9,620 nucleotides of DNA from Clostridia bacterium. Its GTDB lineage: Bacteria > Bacillota_A > Clostridia > Oscillospirales > CAG-272. The notes under the pieces were generated by a model. The model worked only from the letters and a program-made list of their open reading frames with translations, did not search any database and had not been told where the DNA came from. The stretch covers positions 1 through 9,620 of the forward strand of contig JAFXNX010000147.1 in NCBI GenBank assembly GCA_017529175.1, read 5' to 3'. Made by a program: the position numbers and the translations under genes. Below are positions 1-6,446 of the stretch, piece after piece; position 1 is the stretch's first letter, and each line of letters begins with the position of its first letter.

Positions 1-1
1 G

Positions 2-1342
2 AATATCGCGGACGAAGCTGAAAGAACGAGGGCAAACGACGAGCTCCCGCAGGCGGCGGGAGGAAAGACTATTATGACGACGGAGCCGAAATTCATTCCC
101 GAAAAATCGGTGACGGTCGACGTCGGCGCCGCTCACGCGAGAGTGCGTATGGTCGACTGCGTCGGTTTCGTCGTAGACGGAGCCGAGGGAACGACGGAAG
201 AGGGCGGCGCGCGAATGGTGATGACGCCGTGGAGCGAGGAGGCGATGCCGTTCGAGGCAGCCGCGGAATACGGAACGAGAAAAGTCATTGCGGAGCATTC
301 GACAGTCGCGGTGATCGTGACGACGGACGGCACGATCGGAGACCTGCCGCGCGACAGCTACATACCCGCCGAGGAGAGGTGCGTTACCGAGCTCAAAGAG
401 AACAACACTCCGTTTATTATCGTGCTCAATTCGTCGGAGCCGGACAGCGAGCGCGCGGAATCGCTTGCGATGTCGCTCGAGGAAAAGTACGCCGTCCCCG
501 TAGCCCTCGTTTCCTGCCTCGAGCTTGACCGCGCGGACGCGGAGCAGATACTGAGTATGCTGACCTTCGAGTTTCCGATAAACGAGATAGAGTTCATCAT
601 TCCCGACTGGATCGCGACGCTTCCCGACGACCACAGATTGAAGAGCGGCATCGTCGACGCGGTAAGAGAGATCGCCTCGGATGCGAAGTGCCTTTCCGAC
701 GCAAGCTGCATCAAAATGCCGGAATCAGCAGGTTCAAAGATGACGGCGTCGACTGTCGACGTATCCCTCGGAGAGGGAACTGCGACGGTGCGTATCACCG
801 TCGACGACGCTCTATTCTATGACGTCGTGGGAGAGATGACCTCATTCGACGCAAGAAACAAGGGAGAACTTCTCGGGAAGCTGATCGAGCTGTCCGATAT
901 GGAGAGCGAGTTTGAAAAGTTCCGCGACGCGATCGACGACGTTGAGAGGGTCGGTTACGGTATCGTCATGCCGTCCGTCTCCGAGATGGAGCTTGACGAG
1001 CCGGAGATTATGCGCGACGGTTCCTCATACGGAGTACGGCTTCGCGCTTCCGCGCCGTCGATCCATATGATAAAAGCGAATATTGAAACAGAGCTTCGTC
1101 CGGTGGTCGGAAGCGAGCAGCAGTCTGAAGAGCTTGTAAAGTATCTTCTCTCGGAGTTCGAGTCCGACGCGTCTCAGATATGGGAGTCAAATATCTTCGG
1201 CAAATCTCTTTACGACCTCGTGAACGAGGGGCTTCACTCGAAGCTGAACAATATGCCGGACGACGCCCGCGCGCGTATCGGAGACACGCTCTCAAGGATT
1301 ATCAACGAGGGAAGCGAAGGGCTTATCTGCATTATTCTGTAA
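2..1342 (+). CDS. spoIVA: Stage IV sporulation protein A, 5'-truncated by the window edge
   Basis: SpoIVA is the ATP-hydrolysing morphogenetic protein that polymerises on the forespore surface and forms the basement layer of the spore coat. Recalled Bacillus subtilis SpoIVA (492 aa) aligns almost without gaps. The frame is open from base 2, and the first visible residues (NIADEAERTRANDELPQAAG) match the B. subtilis segment beginning near residue 45. About 44 N-terminal residues, including the Walker A lysine, therefore lie outside the window. The ATG at 74 is an internal methionine in the conserved IMTTEPKF segment, not the start. Visible functional residues are the two threonines after that methionine (known sensor threonines), Walker B-type VDCVG with Asp at 155-157, and TTDGTIGD. 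The C-terminal part holds LDEPEI, YGVRL, SIHMIKA, EQQSEELVKYL and the terminal RIINEGSEGL, as expected of the domain that anchors and polymerises the protein. It ends at a normal family C-terminus. Identification is very secure. Confidence 0.97.
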   Translation, partial: NIADEAERTRANDELPQAAGGKTIMTTEPKFIPEKSVTVDVGAAHARVRMVDCVGFVVDGAEGTTEEGGARMVMTPWSEEAMPFEAAAEYGTRKVIAEHSTVAVIVTTDGTIGDLPRDSYIPAEERCVTELKENNTPFIIVLNSSEPDSERAESLAMSLEEKYAVPVALVSCLELDRADAEQILSMLTFEFPINEIEFIIPDWIATLPDDHRLKSGIVDAVREIASDAKCLSDASCIKMPESAGSKMTASTVDVSLGEGTATVRITVDDALFYDVVGEMTSFDARNKGELLGKLIELSDMESEFEKFRDAIDDVERVGYGIVMPSVSEMELDEPEIMRDGSSYGVRLRASAPSIHMIKANIETELRPVVGSEQQSEELVKYLLSEFESDASQIWESNIFGKSLYDLVNEGLHSKLNNMPDDARARIGDTLSRIINEGSEGLICIIL

Positions 1343-1349
1343 TAATTGA

Positions 1350-1373
1350 TTTGCCGCTCGAAAGGGCGGCAAA
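1350..1373 (+). terminator. Hairpin just after spoIVA, atypical terminator
   Basis: A 10-bp stem (TTTGCCGCTC pairing with GGGCGGCAAA, one G:T pair) closed by a GAAA tetraloop begins 8 nt after the spoIVA stop codon. Position and stem quality fit a transcription terminator. However, the stem is followed by an A-run rather than a T-run, so it is not a canonical intrinsic terminator on the + strand. It may instead be an RNA-stabilising 3' hairpin or work with Rho. Confidence 0.35.
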
Positions 1374-1412
1374 AAAAATTACACGTAAAGTCGAAAAACG
1401 TCATAAAAAGTA

Positions 1413-1441
1413 TTGAATATAAATAATATATATGGTATGAT
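1413..1441 (+). promoter_or_regulatory. Predicted housekeeping promoter of the four-gene envelope operon
   Basis: TTGAAT (1413-1418) and TATGAT (1436-1441) are separated by exactly 17 bp, and the -10 is preceded by TGG (1433-1435), an extended -10 motif. The predicted transcription start is near 1448, giving a leader of about 54 nt to the ATG at 1502. The surrounding gap is very AT-rich, so chance matches are possible, but the combination of spacing and extended -10 is good. Confidence 0.55.
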
Positions 1442-1448
1442 ATATTAT
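1423..1448. promoter_or_regulatory. 26-bp dyad spanning the -10 element, possible operator
   Basis: ATAATATAT (1423-1431) and its exact reverse complement ATATATTAT (1440-1448) flank an 8-bp centre that holds most of the predicted -10 element. A 9-bp perfect inverted repeat placed symmetrically over a promoter is a typical repressor-site geometry. The half-sites are pure A+T, so chance is a real alternative. Confidence 0.25.
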
Positions 1449-1449
1449 G

Positions 1450-1461
1450 AATGTGCACATT
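1450..1461. promoter_or_regulatory. 12-bp perfect palindrome at the predicted transcription start
   Basis: AATGTGCACATT is a perfect 12-bp palindrome lying immediately downstream of the predicted -10 element, roughly +2 to +13. It could be an operator or simply chance. It has no loop, so an RNA hairpin role is unlikely. Confidence 0.3.
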
Positions 1462-1501
1462 ATCTGCCATAAATACGTAATTTTCATATAATGAGGTAAT
1501 A

Positions 1502-2731
1502 ATGAAAAAGCTTGCCGCGGTATTTCTTTTGATATTAATGGTATTTTCCTTCGTCTCCTGCGGAGGAAAAGGAGTCTTTGATACAACTCCTGCAACTCCG
1601 GACGGCGGGGATATAAGTTTTGTCCCGGTCGACGACGGGAGTGAAACGACGTCTCTCCCGGTCGAGACGGAGCCTTCCGACGCGCCGATCACGACGATCA
1701 CGTTCGCAGGATGCGGAGACAATATAGTCTACGTTCCCGGAACGACGTGGGAAGCGGCGGCGCAGGCGTACCCCGGAGGCAGAGCGTACAATTTCAAACC
1801 GATATACTCGGACGTTGCGTCGACTATCGCCGCGGCCGATATCTCCTATATAAATCAGGAAACTCTGATGGACGGTGACGAGCCGGCGTCATATCCTATG
1901 TTCAACAGTCCGCAGGACCTCGGCTACGACCTTGTCGAGCTCGGATGGGACGTTGTACATATCGCGAACAACCACATGCTCGACCGCGGCGGCGACGGAC
2001 TTTCAAAGACTATCGAGTTCTGGAAGGGTCTTGACACCGTAATGATCGGCGGCAACCGCGACCACGACGACTATGACGACATCGAGATCATCGAGCGGGG
2101 CGGTATAAAGGTCGCGCTCCTCTCGTACTGCGAGATGACAAACGGTCTTGTTATCGGCAAGAACTACGATATATGGATACCGTATCTGGACGAAGCGGAC
2201 ATACAGCGCCACTGCGACAGCGTTAGAGATAAGTGCGATCTGATCCTCTGTTCGGTGCACTGGGGCGACGAGGGATCGTTCACTCCGAACGAAAAGCAGA
2301 AGAAGTGGGCGAAGGTAATGGCTGACGCGGGAGTCGACGTTATAATCGGAACTCACCCGCACGTTATCCAGCCGATCGAATATATCGAAGGCAAGGACGG
2401 AAACCGTACTCTTTGCGTTTATTCGCTCGGCAACTTCATGGCGATGCAGGCGGACGACTACAATATGCTCGGCGGTATAATTTCGTTCAATATTAATAAA
2501 CGGGGCAGTGAGCACGCTTACGTCGACAACGTTCTGTTCACGCCTACAATGTACTATTTCGCAAGGAACTGGTACGGAAGCCACGTTTATTTCCTCTCCG
2601 ACGTCACGGAAGACATCGCCGCGTCCCACGGAATAGGGAACTACGGAAACGTGCTCTCGCTTCAAACGTTGAGATATTATTTGAACAACACGATCGACAA
2701 TGAATATTTACCGGAAGAGTTCAGGAAATAA
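1502..2731 (+). CDS. CapA/PGA_cap family metallophosphatase-like lipoprotein
   Basis: This 409-aa protein starts with a lipoprotein signal: MKK, a hydrophobic stretch, then Cys20 in FVSC followed by GG, so it should be lipidated and displayed outside the membrane. Residues 25-62 are a Pro/Thr/Asp/Glu-rich spacer. Residues about 65-335 are a CapA-type (PGA_cap, calcineurin-like) domain. The metal-site motifs are CGDN (71-74), NQE (118-120), ANNHMLDRG (155-163), HWGDE (253-257), GTHPH (283-287) and YSLGNF (307-312), all in the expected order. CapA itself is part of the poly-gamma-glutamate capsule machinery, but most family members have no established substrate, and no capB or capC is present here, so capsule synthesis should not be assumed. 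The start is supported by GAGG at 1493-1496, 5 nt before the ATG. It is the first gene of a tight operon, and the next gene starts 3 nt after its stop. Confidence 0.9.
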   Translation: MKKLAAVFLLILMVFSFVSCGGKGVFDTTPATPDGGDISFVPVDDGSETTSLPVETEPSDAPITTITFAGCGDNIVYVPGTTWEAAAQAYPGGRAYNFKPIYSDVASTIAAADISYINQETLMDGDEPASYPMFNSPQDLGYDLVELGWDVVHIANNHMLDRGGDGLSKTIEFWKGLDTVMIGGNRDHDDYDDIEIIERGGIKVALLSYCEMTNGLVIGKNYDIWIPYLDEADIQRHCDSVRDKCDLILCSVHWGDEGSFTPNEKQKKWAKVMADAGVDVIIGTHPHVIQPIEYIEGKDGNRTLCVYSLGNFMAMQADDYNMLGGIISFNINKRGSEHAYVDNVLFTPTMYYFARNWYGSHVYFLSDVTEDIAASHGIGNYGNVLSLQTLRYYLNNTIDNEYLPEEFRK

Positions 2732-2734
2732 TAA

Positions 2735-3907
2735 ATGAGCGAAAATAAGATATACAAAAAATACAGAAAGAAGAAAGACCGCGACAGCGGGAAGCTCGGT
2801 GGATGGTGCATATTCCGCAGAATAATGCTTTCTTTCTTCACGTTCCTGCTTCTGATACTGCTCTCCGCTTATCTTATGCTTCTCGTCATAGCGAAAGGAC
2901 CGAGCGAAACGGTGAGAAATATGCTCGTTCTCTCCGCAAAGCAGGCGAGCGCGACGAAGTGGATCCCGTCGCTGTTCCTTGACGACGCGACTGTCGACAA
3001 GATCGTTTCCGACTCGGAAAAGGTCACAGTCGACGTTATGTCGGCGGCGGATTACGCGAAGATGCACGAGGAGAATACGAAGCGTCTGCGCGAAGAACAG
3101 AAAGGCGACGAATGGGCGAACGCGAAAGAGGGCGTCCTTCTGTTCACCGACAGCGGCGACACCTACAAAGCGTATATAATGCTCATCAAAGACCCGTCGC
3201 GCGTATTCGTCGGAACGTCTACCGACAATTATCAGGGCGCGACTGTGGGTATCAATATTTATAACCTTGCCGCAAGATACGACGCTTTCGCCGCGATCAA
3301 CGGCGGTGAGTTCTCAGATCCCGGAGGAGAGGGCACCGGCGCGACGCCGATAGGTCTTACATATTCCCGCGGGGTATGTGTCTGGAACGATTCGACGGTA
3401 CGCACGTTCATCGGATTCGACAGCAACGACCGTCTCGTCGTGACCGAAGGTATGACAAAATATCAGGCCGACGCCATGGGCATAAGAGACGCCGTCATGT
3501 TCCAGACGGGAAACACTCTCATATCGAGCTATAACGGAGAGATAAACCTTTATTATGCCGGCGCCAACACCGGAACTGCTCAGCGCACCGCGATAGGTCA
3601 GCGCGAGGACGGAACTGTCATCTTCATCGTCACCGACGGCAGAGCCGCGTCCTCTCTCGGCGCGACGCACAACGATATGATAGATATGATGGTCAAGTAC
3701 GGAGCCGTAAACGCGGCGATGCTCGACGGCGGCTCGTCCGCTATGATGTATTGCGAAAACTATTACGAGCTTTTCGACGAGTTCAAAGGACTCAATCTTG
3801 ACGAATATCAGCAGCGCGGACTCGTGAACAAGTATAAAGCGTTCACAAGCCCGAGGACGATACCGACCTACTTTGTGGTTGCAAAGGAGGTGTCGGGCGA
3901 TGAGTAA
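2735..3907 (+). CDS. Membrane-anchored phosphodiester glycosidase (NAGPA/DUF2233 type)
   Basis: The 390-aa product has a Lys/Arg-rich N-terminus (residues 5-29), one strong transmembrane helix (about 30-53), and then an extracytoplasmic region. Residues about 130-385 form a phosphodiester glycosidase domain, shown by AINGGEF (187-193), RTAIGQ (284-289), VTDGR (299-303) and LDGGSSAMM (330-338). The family is named for the human lysosomal enzyme that removes GlcNAc from a phosphodiester; bacterial members are thought to cut sugar-1-phosphate diesters in surface glycopolymers. Residues 100-130 are charged and probably a linker. The start has AGGA 8 nt upstream. It follows the CapA-like gene by 3 nt, and its last codons overlap the start of the next gene by 8 nt, so the three are probably translationally coupled. 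The substrate is unknown. The family assignment is by recognised motifs. Confidence 0.88.
   Translation: MSENKIYKKYRKKKDRDSGKLGGWCIFRRIMLSFFTFLLLILLSAYLMLLVIAKGPSETVRNMLVLSAKQASATKWIPSLFLDDATVDKIVSDSEKVTVDVMSAADYAKMHEENTKRLREEQKGDEWANAKEGVLLFTDSGDTYKAYIMLIKDPSRVFVGTSTDNYQGATVGINIYNLAARYDAFAAINGGEFSDPGGEGTGATPIGLTYSRGVCVWNDSTVRTFIGFDSNDRLVVTEGMTKYQADAMGIRDAVMFQTGNTLISSYNGEINLYYAGANTGTAQRTAIGQREDGTVIFIVTDGRAASSLGATHNDMIDMMVKYGAVNAAMLDGGSSAMMYCENYYELFDEFKGLNLDEYQQRGLVNKYKAFTSPRTIPTYFVVAKEVSGDE
3883..3892 (+). promoter_or_regulatory. Ribosome binding site that fixes the start of the third operon gene
   Basis: AAAGGAGGTG, a near-perfect Shine-Dalgarno sequence, lies inside the end of the glycosidase gene, with 7 nt between it and the ATG at 3900. 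An in-frame upstream TTG at 3873 would put this site inside the coding region, so the ATG is preferred. Confidence 0.85.
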
Positions 3908-4973
3908 GAAAAAAGGCGGAAGAAAACTGCCGCTGTTCTACATCATTTATTTTTCCGTCATCACGGTATTTATCTTCGCTCTTTTCTTTGCGCTCCAGCT
4001 CATAAGAGTTAAACTGACAGAATACGAGGCGTCGCGTCCTTATCATTATATTGATAAGATAATGGAAGAGTATTTCGAGCCGGGCGACGCCGAAACGCTC
4101 ATTGACGTATCCGGCTGTCAGTTCAGCGAGTTTGAAAAGCGCGAGGACGTCGTTGCCTTTATCGAAGGATTTCTCGATGATGACCCCGAGTATTTCAGCA
4201 TAGCGTCCGCAAACAGCGACGAGCTGAAATACGGCATCCGTTCGGGCGAGCTGAAATTCGCCGAGGTCGTGATGGCTCCGACCGGAGAGCGTGACGACGC
4301 CGATTACGACGTGTGGGGGCTTAAGAGCGTTAATCTGACGGTAGGCGGAAGCGCGGCGGTGAACATAACTGCGCCTGCCGACGACGTTATATATCTCAAC
4401 GGCGTAAAAATCGGGGAAGAGTTTATAACCGAAAGAACGGACGGCGAAAGAGACCCGCGTCTTCCCGAAGACATACCGCCGGTCACTATGGTGACTTACG
4501 AGGTGACCTCGCTGATCGGCGAGGCAACGGTAACGGCGATAGACAAGTACGGAGTTCTCGTCAAGGATATCAAGGTCACGGACAAAGTTTTCTACGACGT
4601 GCCGTACACTTACGCAGAAGTGACCGAAGAGGTCGAGAGCAGAGCTCTCGCCGCGGGAGAAGCGCTTGCCGCATATATGCAGCTTGACGCGCCTTTCGGG
4701 AATATCGGACAGTACGTCGATCCGTGGTCGGACCTCTATACGGATCTTCGCACGTCCGACGTAAGATGGGCGAACCCGCACAACGGCTACGGTATCGAGA
4801 ATCCGTCCGTCACCGAATACACGATCTGGTCGGATACGGTATACACCTGCCGCGTAAAATTTACTCACGTCCTTTACAGATGGGACGGCAATTTTGAAAA
4901 CGATTTCGATACAACTTTCTATTATCATTTCAACGGTTATTCGTGGCTGATATACGACAGCCGCGTCAACTGA
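3900..4973 (+). CDS. Single-pass membrane protein of unknown function, envelope operon gene 3
   Basis: I do not recognise this 357-aa protein as a named family. The N-terminus is basic (MSKKKGGRK), and residues about 11-35 form one transmembrane helix, so the remaining 320 residues should be extracytoplasmic. Residues about 40-125 are acidic and probably helical. Residues about 143-235 look beta-rich, with VIYLNGVKIGEE (163-174) resembling the small beta domains of TcaA-like or PEGA-like surface proteins. Residues about 240-357 (helix, then alternating aromatic beta strands ending FNGYSWLIYDSRVN) suggest an NTF2-like fold. This architecture recalls TcaA-type envelope proteins but lacks a zinc ribbon. 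These fold suggestions are inference. The gene overlaps the upstream glycosidase gene by 8 nt and precedes the PAP2 gene by 12 nt, so it probably works with them, perhaps as a binding or scaffold subunit. The reading frame is intact and its base usage matches its neighbours. Confidence 0.8.
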   Translation: MSKKKGGRKLPLFYIIYFSVITVFIFALFFALQLIRVKLTEYEASRPYHYIDKIMEEYFEPGDAETLIDVSGCQFSEFEKREDVVAFIEGFLDDDPEYFSIASANSDELKYGIRSGELKFAEVVMAPTGERDDADYDVWGLKSVNLTVGGSAAVNITAPADDVIYLNGVKIGEEFITERTDGERDPRLPEDIPPVTMVTYEVTSLIGEATVTAIDKYGVLVKDIKVTDKVFYDVPYTYAEVTEEVESRALAAGEALAAYMQLDAPFGNIGQYVDPWSDLYTDLRTSDVRWANPHNGYGIENPSVTEYTIWSDTVYTCRVKFTHVLYRWDGNFENDFDTTFYYHFNGYSWLIYDSRVN

Positions 4974-4985
4974 AAAGGAGGATAT

Positions 4986-5630
4986 ATGATAACAGCAATC
5001 ACGTCTCTTGATCTGAATATCTTGAGATTCATCCACGACCATCTGCATTTCCCGGTGCTGAATGAGTTTATGTGCTTCATAACGCACCTTGCAGACCCGA
5101 TCGTAGCGCCGATCTATCCCGTGATATTCCTTTGTATCGGCTTTTTTATCTGGTTCAAGAGAAAGAAAGCAGGGACCCTCGGCGAAATAGGCGAAGGGAA
5201 GAAATTCGATTTCGTTCGCCTCGGTATGCTTGTCGCAGTTGCTCTCATCTTCGGACTGATCGTCTGCAACCTCACGCTCAAACCCCTTATTGCAAGAGAC
5301 AGACCCTATACGGTCGCGGGATTTGAAGACCTTATCATGATAGAACTTCAAAGCGAAAAATCCTTCCCGTCGGGACACTCCGTCGCCGTATTTGAAATGG
5401 CGTTCGCCGTCGCATATGCGACAAGGGACAAGGGCAGAAGAAAATGGGGCGTCATCGCTTATATCTGCGCTGTCACCATAGCGTATTCCCGTCTCTACGT
5501 CGGCGTCCACTATCCGTCCGACGTCATCTGCGGCGCGCTTATCGGCACGGTCTGCGGAATACTTGCGGTCATAGTTGTGACGAAGGTCTATTCGAAGTTC
5601 ATCGAGCCGCGGCTTTACAAGAAACAATAA
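4986..5630 (+). CDS. PAP2-family membrane lipid phosphatase (undecaprenyl-PP phosphatase-like)
   Basis: This 214-aa polytopic membrane protein carries all three signature motifs of type 2 phosphatidic acid phosphatases: K99-X6-R106-P107, PSGH (128-131, His131 being the expected acid/base) and SR...HYPSD (168-179, His175 being the expected nucleophile). Hydrophobic segments lie near 33-57, 78-98, 132-147, 153-171 and 178-200, with a charged loop at 58-77. Bacterial relatives dephosphorylate undecaprenyl pyrophosphate, phosphatidylglycerol phosphate or related lipids. Recycling of the polyprenyl carrier would fit the neighbouring glycosidase and metallophosphatase genes, but the substrate cannot be read from the sequence. 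AAGGAGG lies just before the ATG and overlaps the spacer after the previous stop. It is the last gene of the operon and is followed by a strong terminator. Confidence 0.93.
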   Translation: MITAITSLDLNILRFIHDHLHFPVLNEFMCFITHLADPIVAPIYPVIFLCIGFFIWFKRKKAGTLGEIGEGKKFDFVRLGMLVAVALIFGLIVCNLTLKPLIARDRPYTVAGFEDLIMIELQSEKSFPSGHSVAVFEMAFAVAYATRDKGRRKWGVIAYICAVTIAYSRLYVGVHYPSDVICGALIGTVCGILAVIVVTKVYSKFIEPRLYKKQ

Positions 5631-5642
5631 GAACAATAGAAG

Positions 5643-5669
5643 AGAGCGGGCGCGTCAAGCGTCCGCTCT
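5643..5669. terminator. Bidirectional intrinsic terminator between convergent genes
   Basis: An 11-bp GC-rich stem (AGAGCGGGCGC with GCGTCCGCTCT, one G:T pair) encloses a GTCAA loop. It is followed on the + strand by a T-rich stretch (5672-5687) and on the - strand by another (TTCTATTGTTCTTATTGTTT). It lies 12 nt after the PAP2 stop and 11 nt beyond the trmL stop, exactly where a shared terminator for convergent transcription units is expected. Confidence 0.8.
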
Positions 5670-5680
5670 GAATTTATCTA

Positions 5681-6169
5681 TTATTTGAGATAGTTTGATT
5701 CTTGTTCAAGTCCTATGAAGTCGCGTTGGCGAAGCACTTCGTAGACCGCGACTGCCGCGGTATTCGAGAGGTTGAGGCTCCGAAGGCTCTCCCTCATAGG
5801 AAGCCTTACGCACCTTGATAGGTTTTTCTTCAAAAAGTCCTCGGGAAGTCCCTTCGTCTCCTTGCCGAATATAAGGTAGCAGGGATATTTATACCCGACG
5901 TCGGCATAGCACTTCGGCGCTTTTGTGGTAAAGCAGTAGAAATTCGCTTCCGGATTTTTCTCAAAGAAATCGTCAAGCGAGTCGTAATAGAATACCTCGA
6001 GTTTGTCCCAGTAATCGAGCCCCGCGCGCTTGAGATTCCTGTCCGTTATCTCGAACCCGAGAGGGCGTATCAGGTGGAGCGCCGCGCCCGTCGCCGCGCA
6101 AGTTCTCGCGATATTTCCCGTGTTCTGCGGTATTTCCGGCTCGTGGAGCACTATATTTATATCAGCCAT
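5681..6169 (-). CDS. trmL: tRNA (cytidine(34)-2'-O)-methyltransferase TrmL, SPOUT family
   Basis: TrmL uses S-adenosylmethionine to methylate the 2'-OH of the wobble nucleotide in certain leucine tRNAs; it acts in the cytoplasm as a knotted homodimer. The 162-aa product is the usual minimal length and shows the three SPOUT motifs in order: EPEIPQNTGNIART (10-23), LIFGKETKGLP (99-109) and the cofactor-binding knot RSLNLSNTAAVAVYEVLRQ (130-148). Older annotations call this family YibK or CspR. The ATG at 6167-6169 is preceded on the - strand by GAGGTG with a 5-nt gap. The gene is monocistronic: it converges on the PAP2 gene with a shared terminator and diverges from secA. No irregularity was seen. 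Confidence 0.95.
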   Translation of the reverse strand: MADINIVLHEPEIPQNTGNIARTCAATGAALHLIRPLGFEITDRNLKRAGLDYWDKLEVFYYDSLDDFFEKNPEANFYCFTTKAPKCYADVGYKYPCYLIFGKETKGLPEDFLKKNLSRCVRLPMRESLRSLNLSNTAAVAVYEVLRQRDFIGLEQESNYLK

Positions 6170-6186
6170 ATTCTCACCTCGATAAG

Positions 6187-6214
6187 ATTATACAGATAAT
6201 TTTATAAAAATCAA
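6187..6214 (-). promoter_or_regulatory. Predicted trmL promoter
   Basis: Read on the - strand, TTGATT (6214-6209) and a perfect TATAAT (6192-6187) are 16 bp apart. The predicted start is near 6181, so the leader would be only about 12 nt and would begin right at the GAGGTG ribosome binding site. The hexamers are good, but the very short leader is a caution. Confidence 0.5.
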
Positions 6215-6219
6215 GAAGT

Positions 6220-6253
6220 GAAGGAGAAACTTTTCGAGAAAAGTTTCTCCTTC
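6220..6253. repeat. 34-bp palindromic hairpin, possible extragenic repeat
   Basis: GAAGGAGAAACTTTT (6220-6234) and its exact reverse complement (6239-6253) form a 15-bp perfect stem around a CGAG loop. There is no T-run directly after it on the + strand. On the - strand a partial T-rich tail follows, but that runs into the trmL promoter, so a terminator role makes little sense. Perfect palindromes of this kind are often dispersed extragenic repeats. Copy number cannot be judged from one window. Confidence 0.6.
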
Positions 6254-6432
6254 GACCTCATAAAAAGCTTCTGTATCGATCCTCGGACAAATTCGCGGAT
6301 TTGTTTTCCCGATATCTTCACTTTATTGAAGGGATTATTCGGCGCATTCTGCGCCTCGGAATGATACGCGATATGAGCGGTGCAGAAGTATTTCTGTGCG
6401 ATGTAATAAATTTTAATACTTTCATATAGCAT
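6254..6432. other. Non-coding, hairpin-rich part of the trmL-secA divergent intergenic region
   Basis: Four further hairpins follow the palindrome: ACAAATT/GATTTGT (6287-6304, CGCG loop), CTTCA/TGAAG (6316-6331), GGCGCA/TGCGCC (6341-6355, TTC loop) and GTGCAGAA/TTCTGTGC (6380-6399, GTAT loop, two G:T pairs). Their G:U pairs form only in + strand RNA, hinting at a + strand transcript, but no convincing promoter lies upstream of them. A 73-codon reading frame on the - strand (6432 to 6211) crosses the region. It has no ribosome binding site and its last codons are just the palindrome, so it is not called as a gene. No RNA family was recognised. Confidence 0.4.
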
Positions 6433-6446
6433 TAATATAAAATTTG

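Noticed and set aside
74..76. ATG at 74 as the start of the first gene
   Set aside because: Upstream codons in the same frame match SpoIVA homologues, so this methionine is internal.
1485..1492. CATATAAT just before the CapA-like gene, similar to a sporulation sigma-E -10 element
   Set aside because: No matching -35 element lies at the proper distance, and transcription from it would start at or after the ribosome binding site.
1502..2731. Assigning the CapA-like gene to poly-gamma-glutamate capsule synthesis
   Set aside because: No capB, capC or capE homologue is present, and most lipoprotein members of this family have no demonstrated capsule role.
3843..5636. A 597-codon open frame on the - strand opposite the third operon gene and the PAP2 gene
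   Set aside because: It lies opposite two intact genes with strong ribosome binding sites and, for PAP2, full motifs. Its translation is Arg/Asp/Val-rich with no recognisable domain. Frequent GTC-GAC codon pairs, which read the same on both strands, keep the antisense frame open.
6361..6429. A 22-codon + strand frame upstream of secA, considered as a SecM-like leader peptide
   Set aside because: It has no ribosome binding site, no arrest-peptide resemblance, and lies upstream of the predicted secA promoter.
6211..6432. A 73-codon - strand frame in the trmL-secA gap
   Set aside because: It lacks a ribosome binding site, its start is next to the secA promoter, and its C-terminal codons are the 15-bp palindrome. 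I treat it as a by-product of non-coding or repeat sequence, though a remnant gene cannot be fully excluded.
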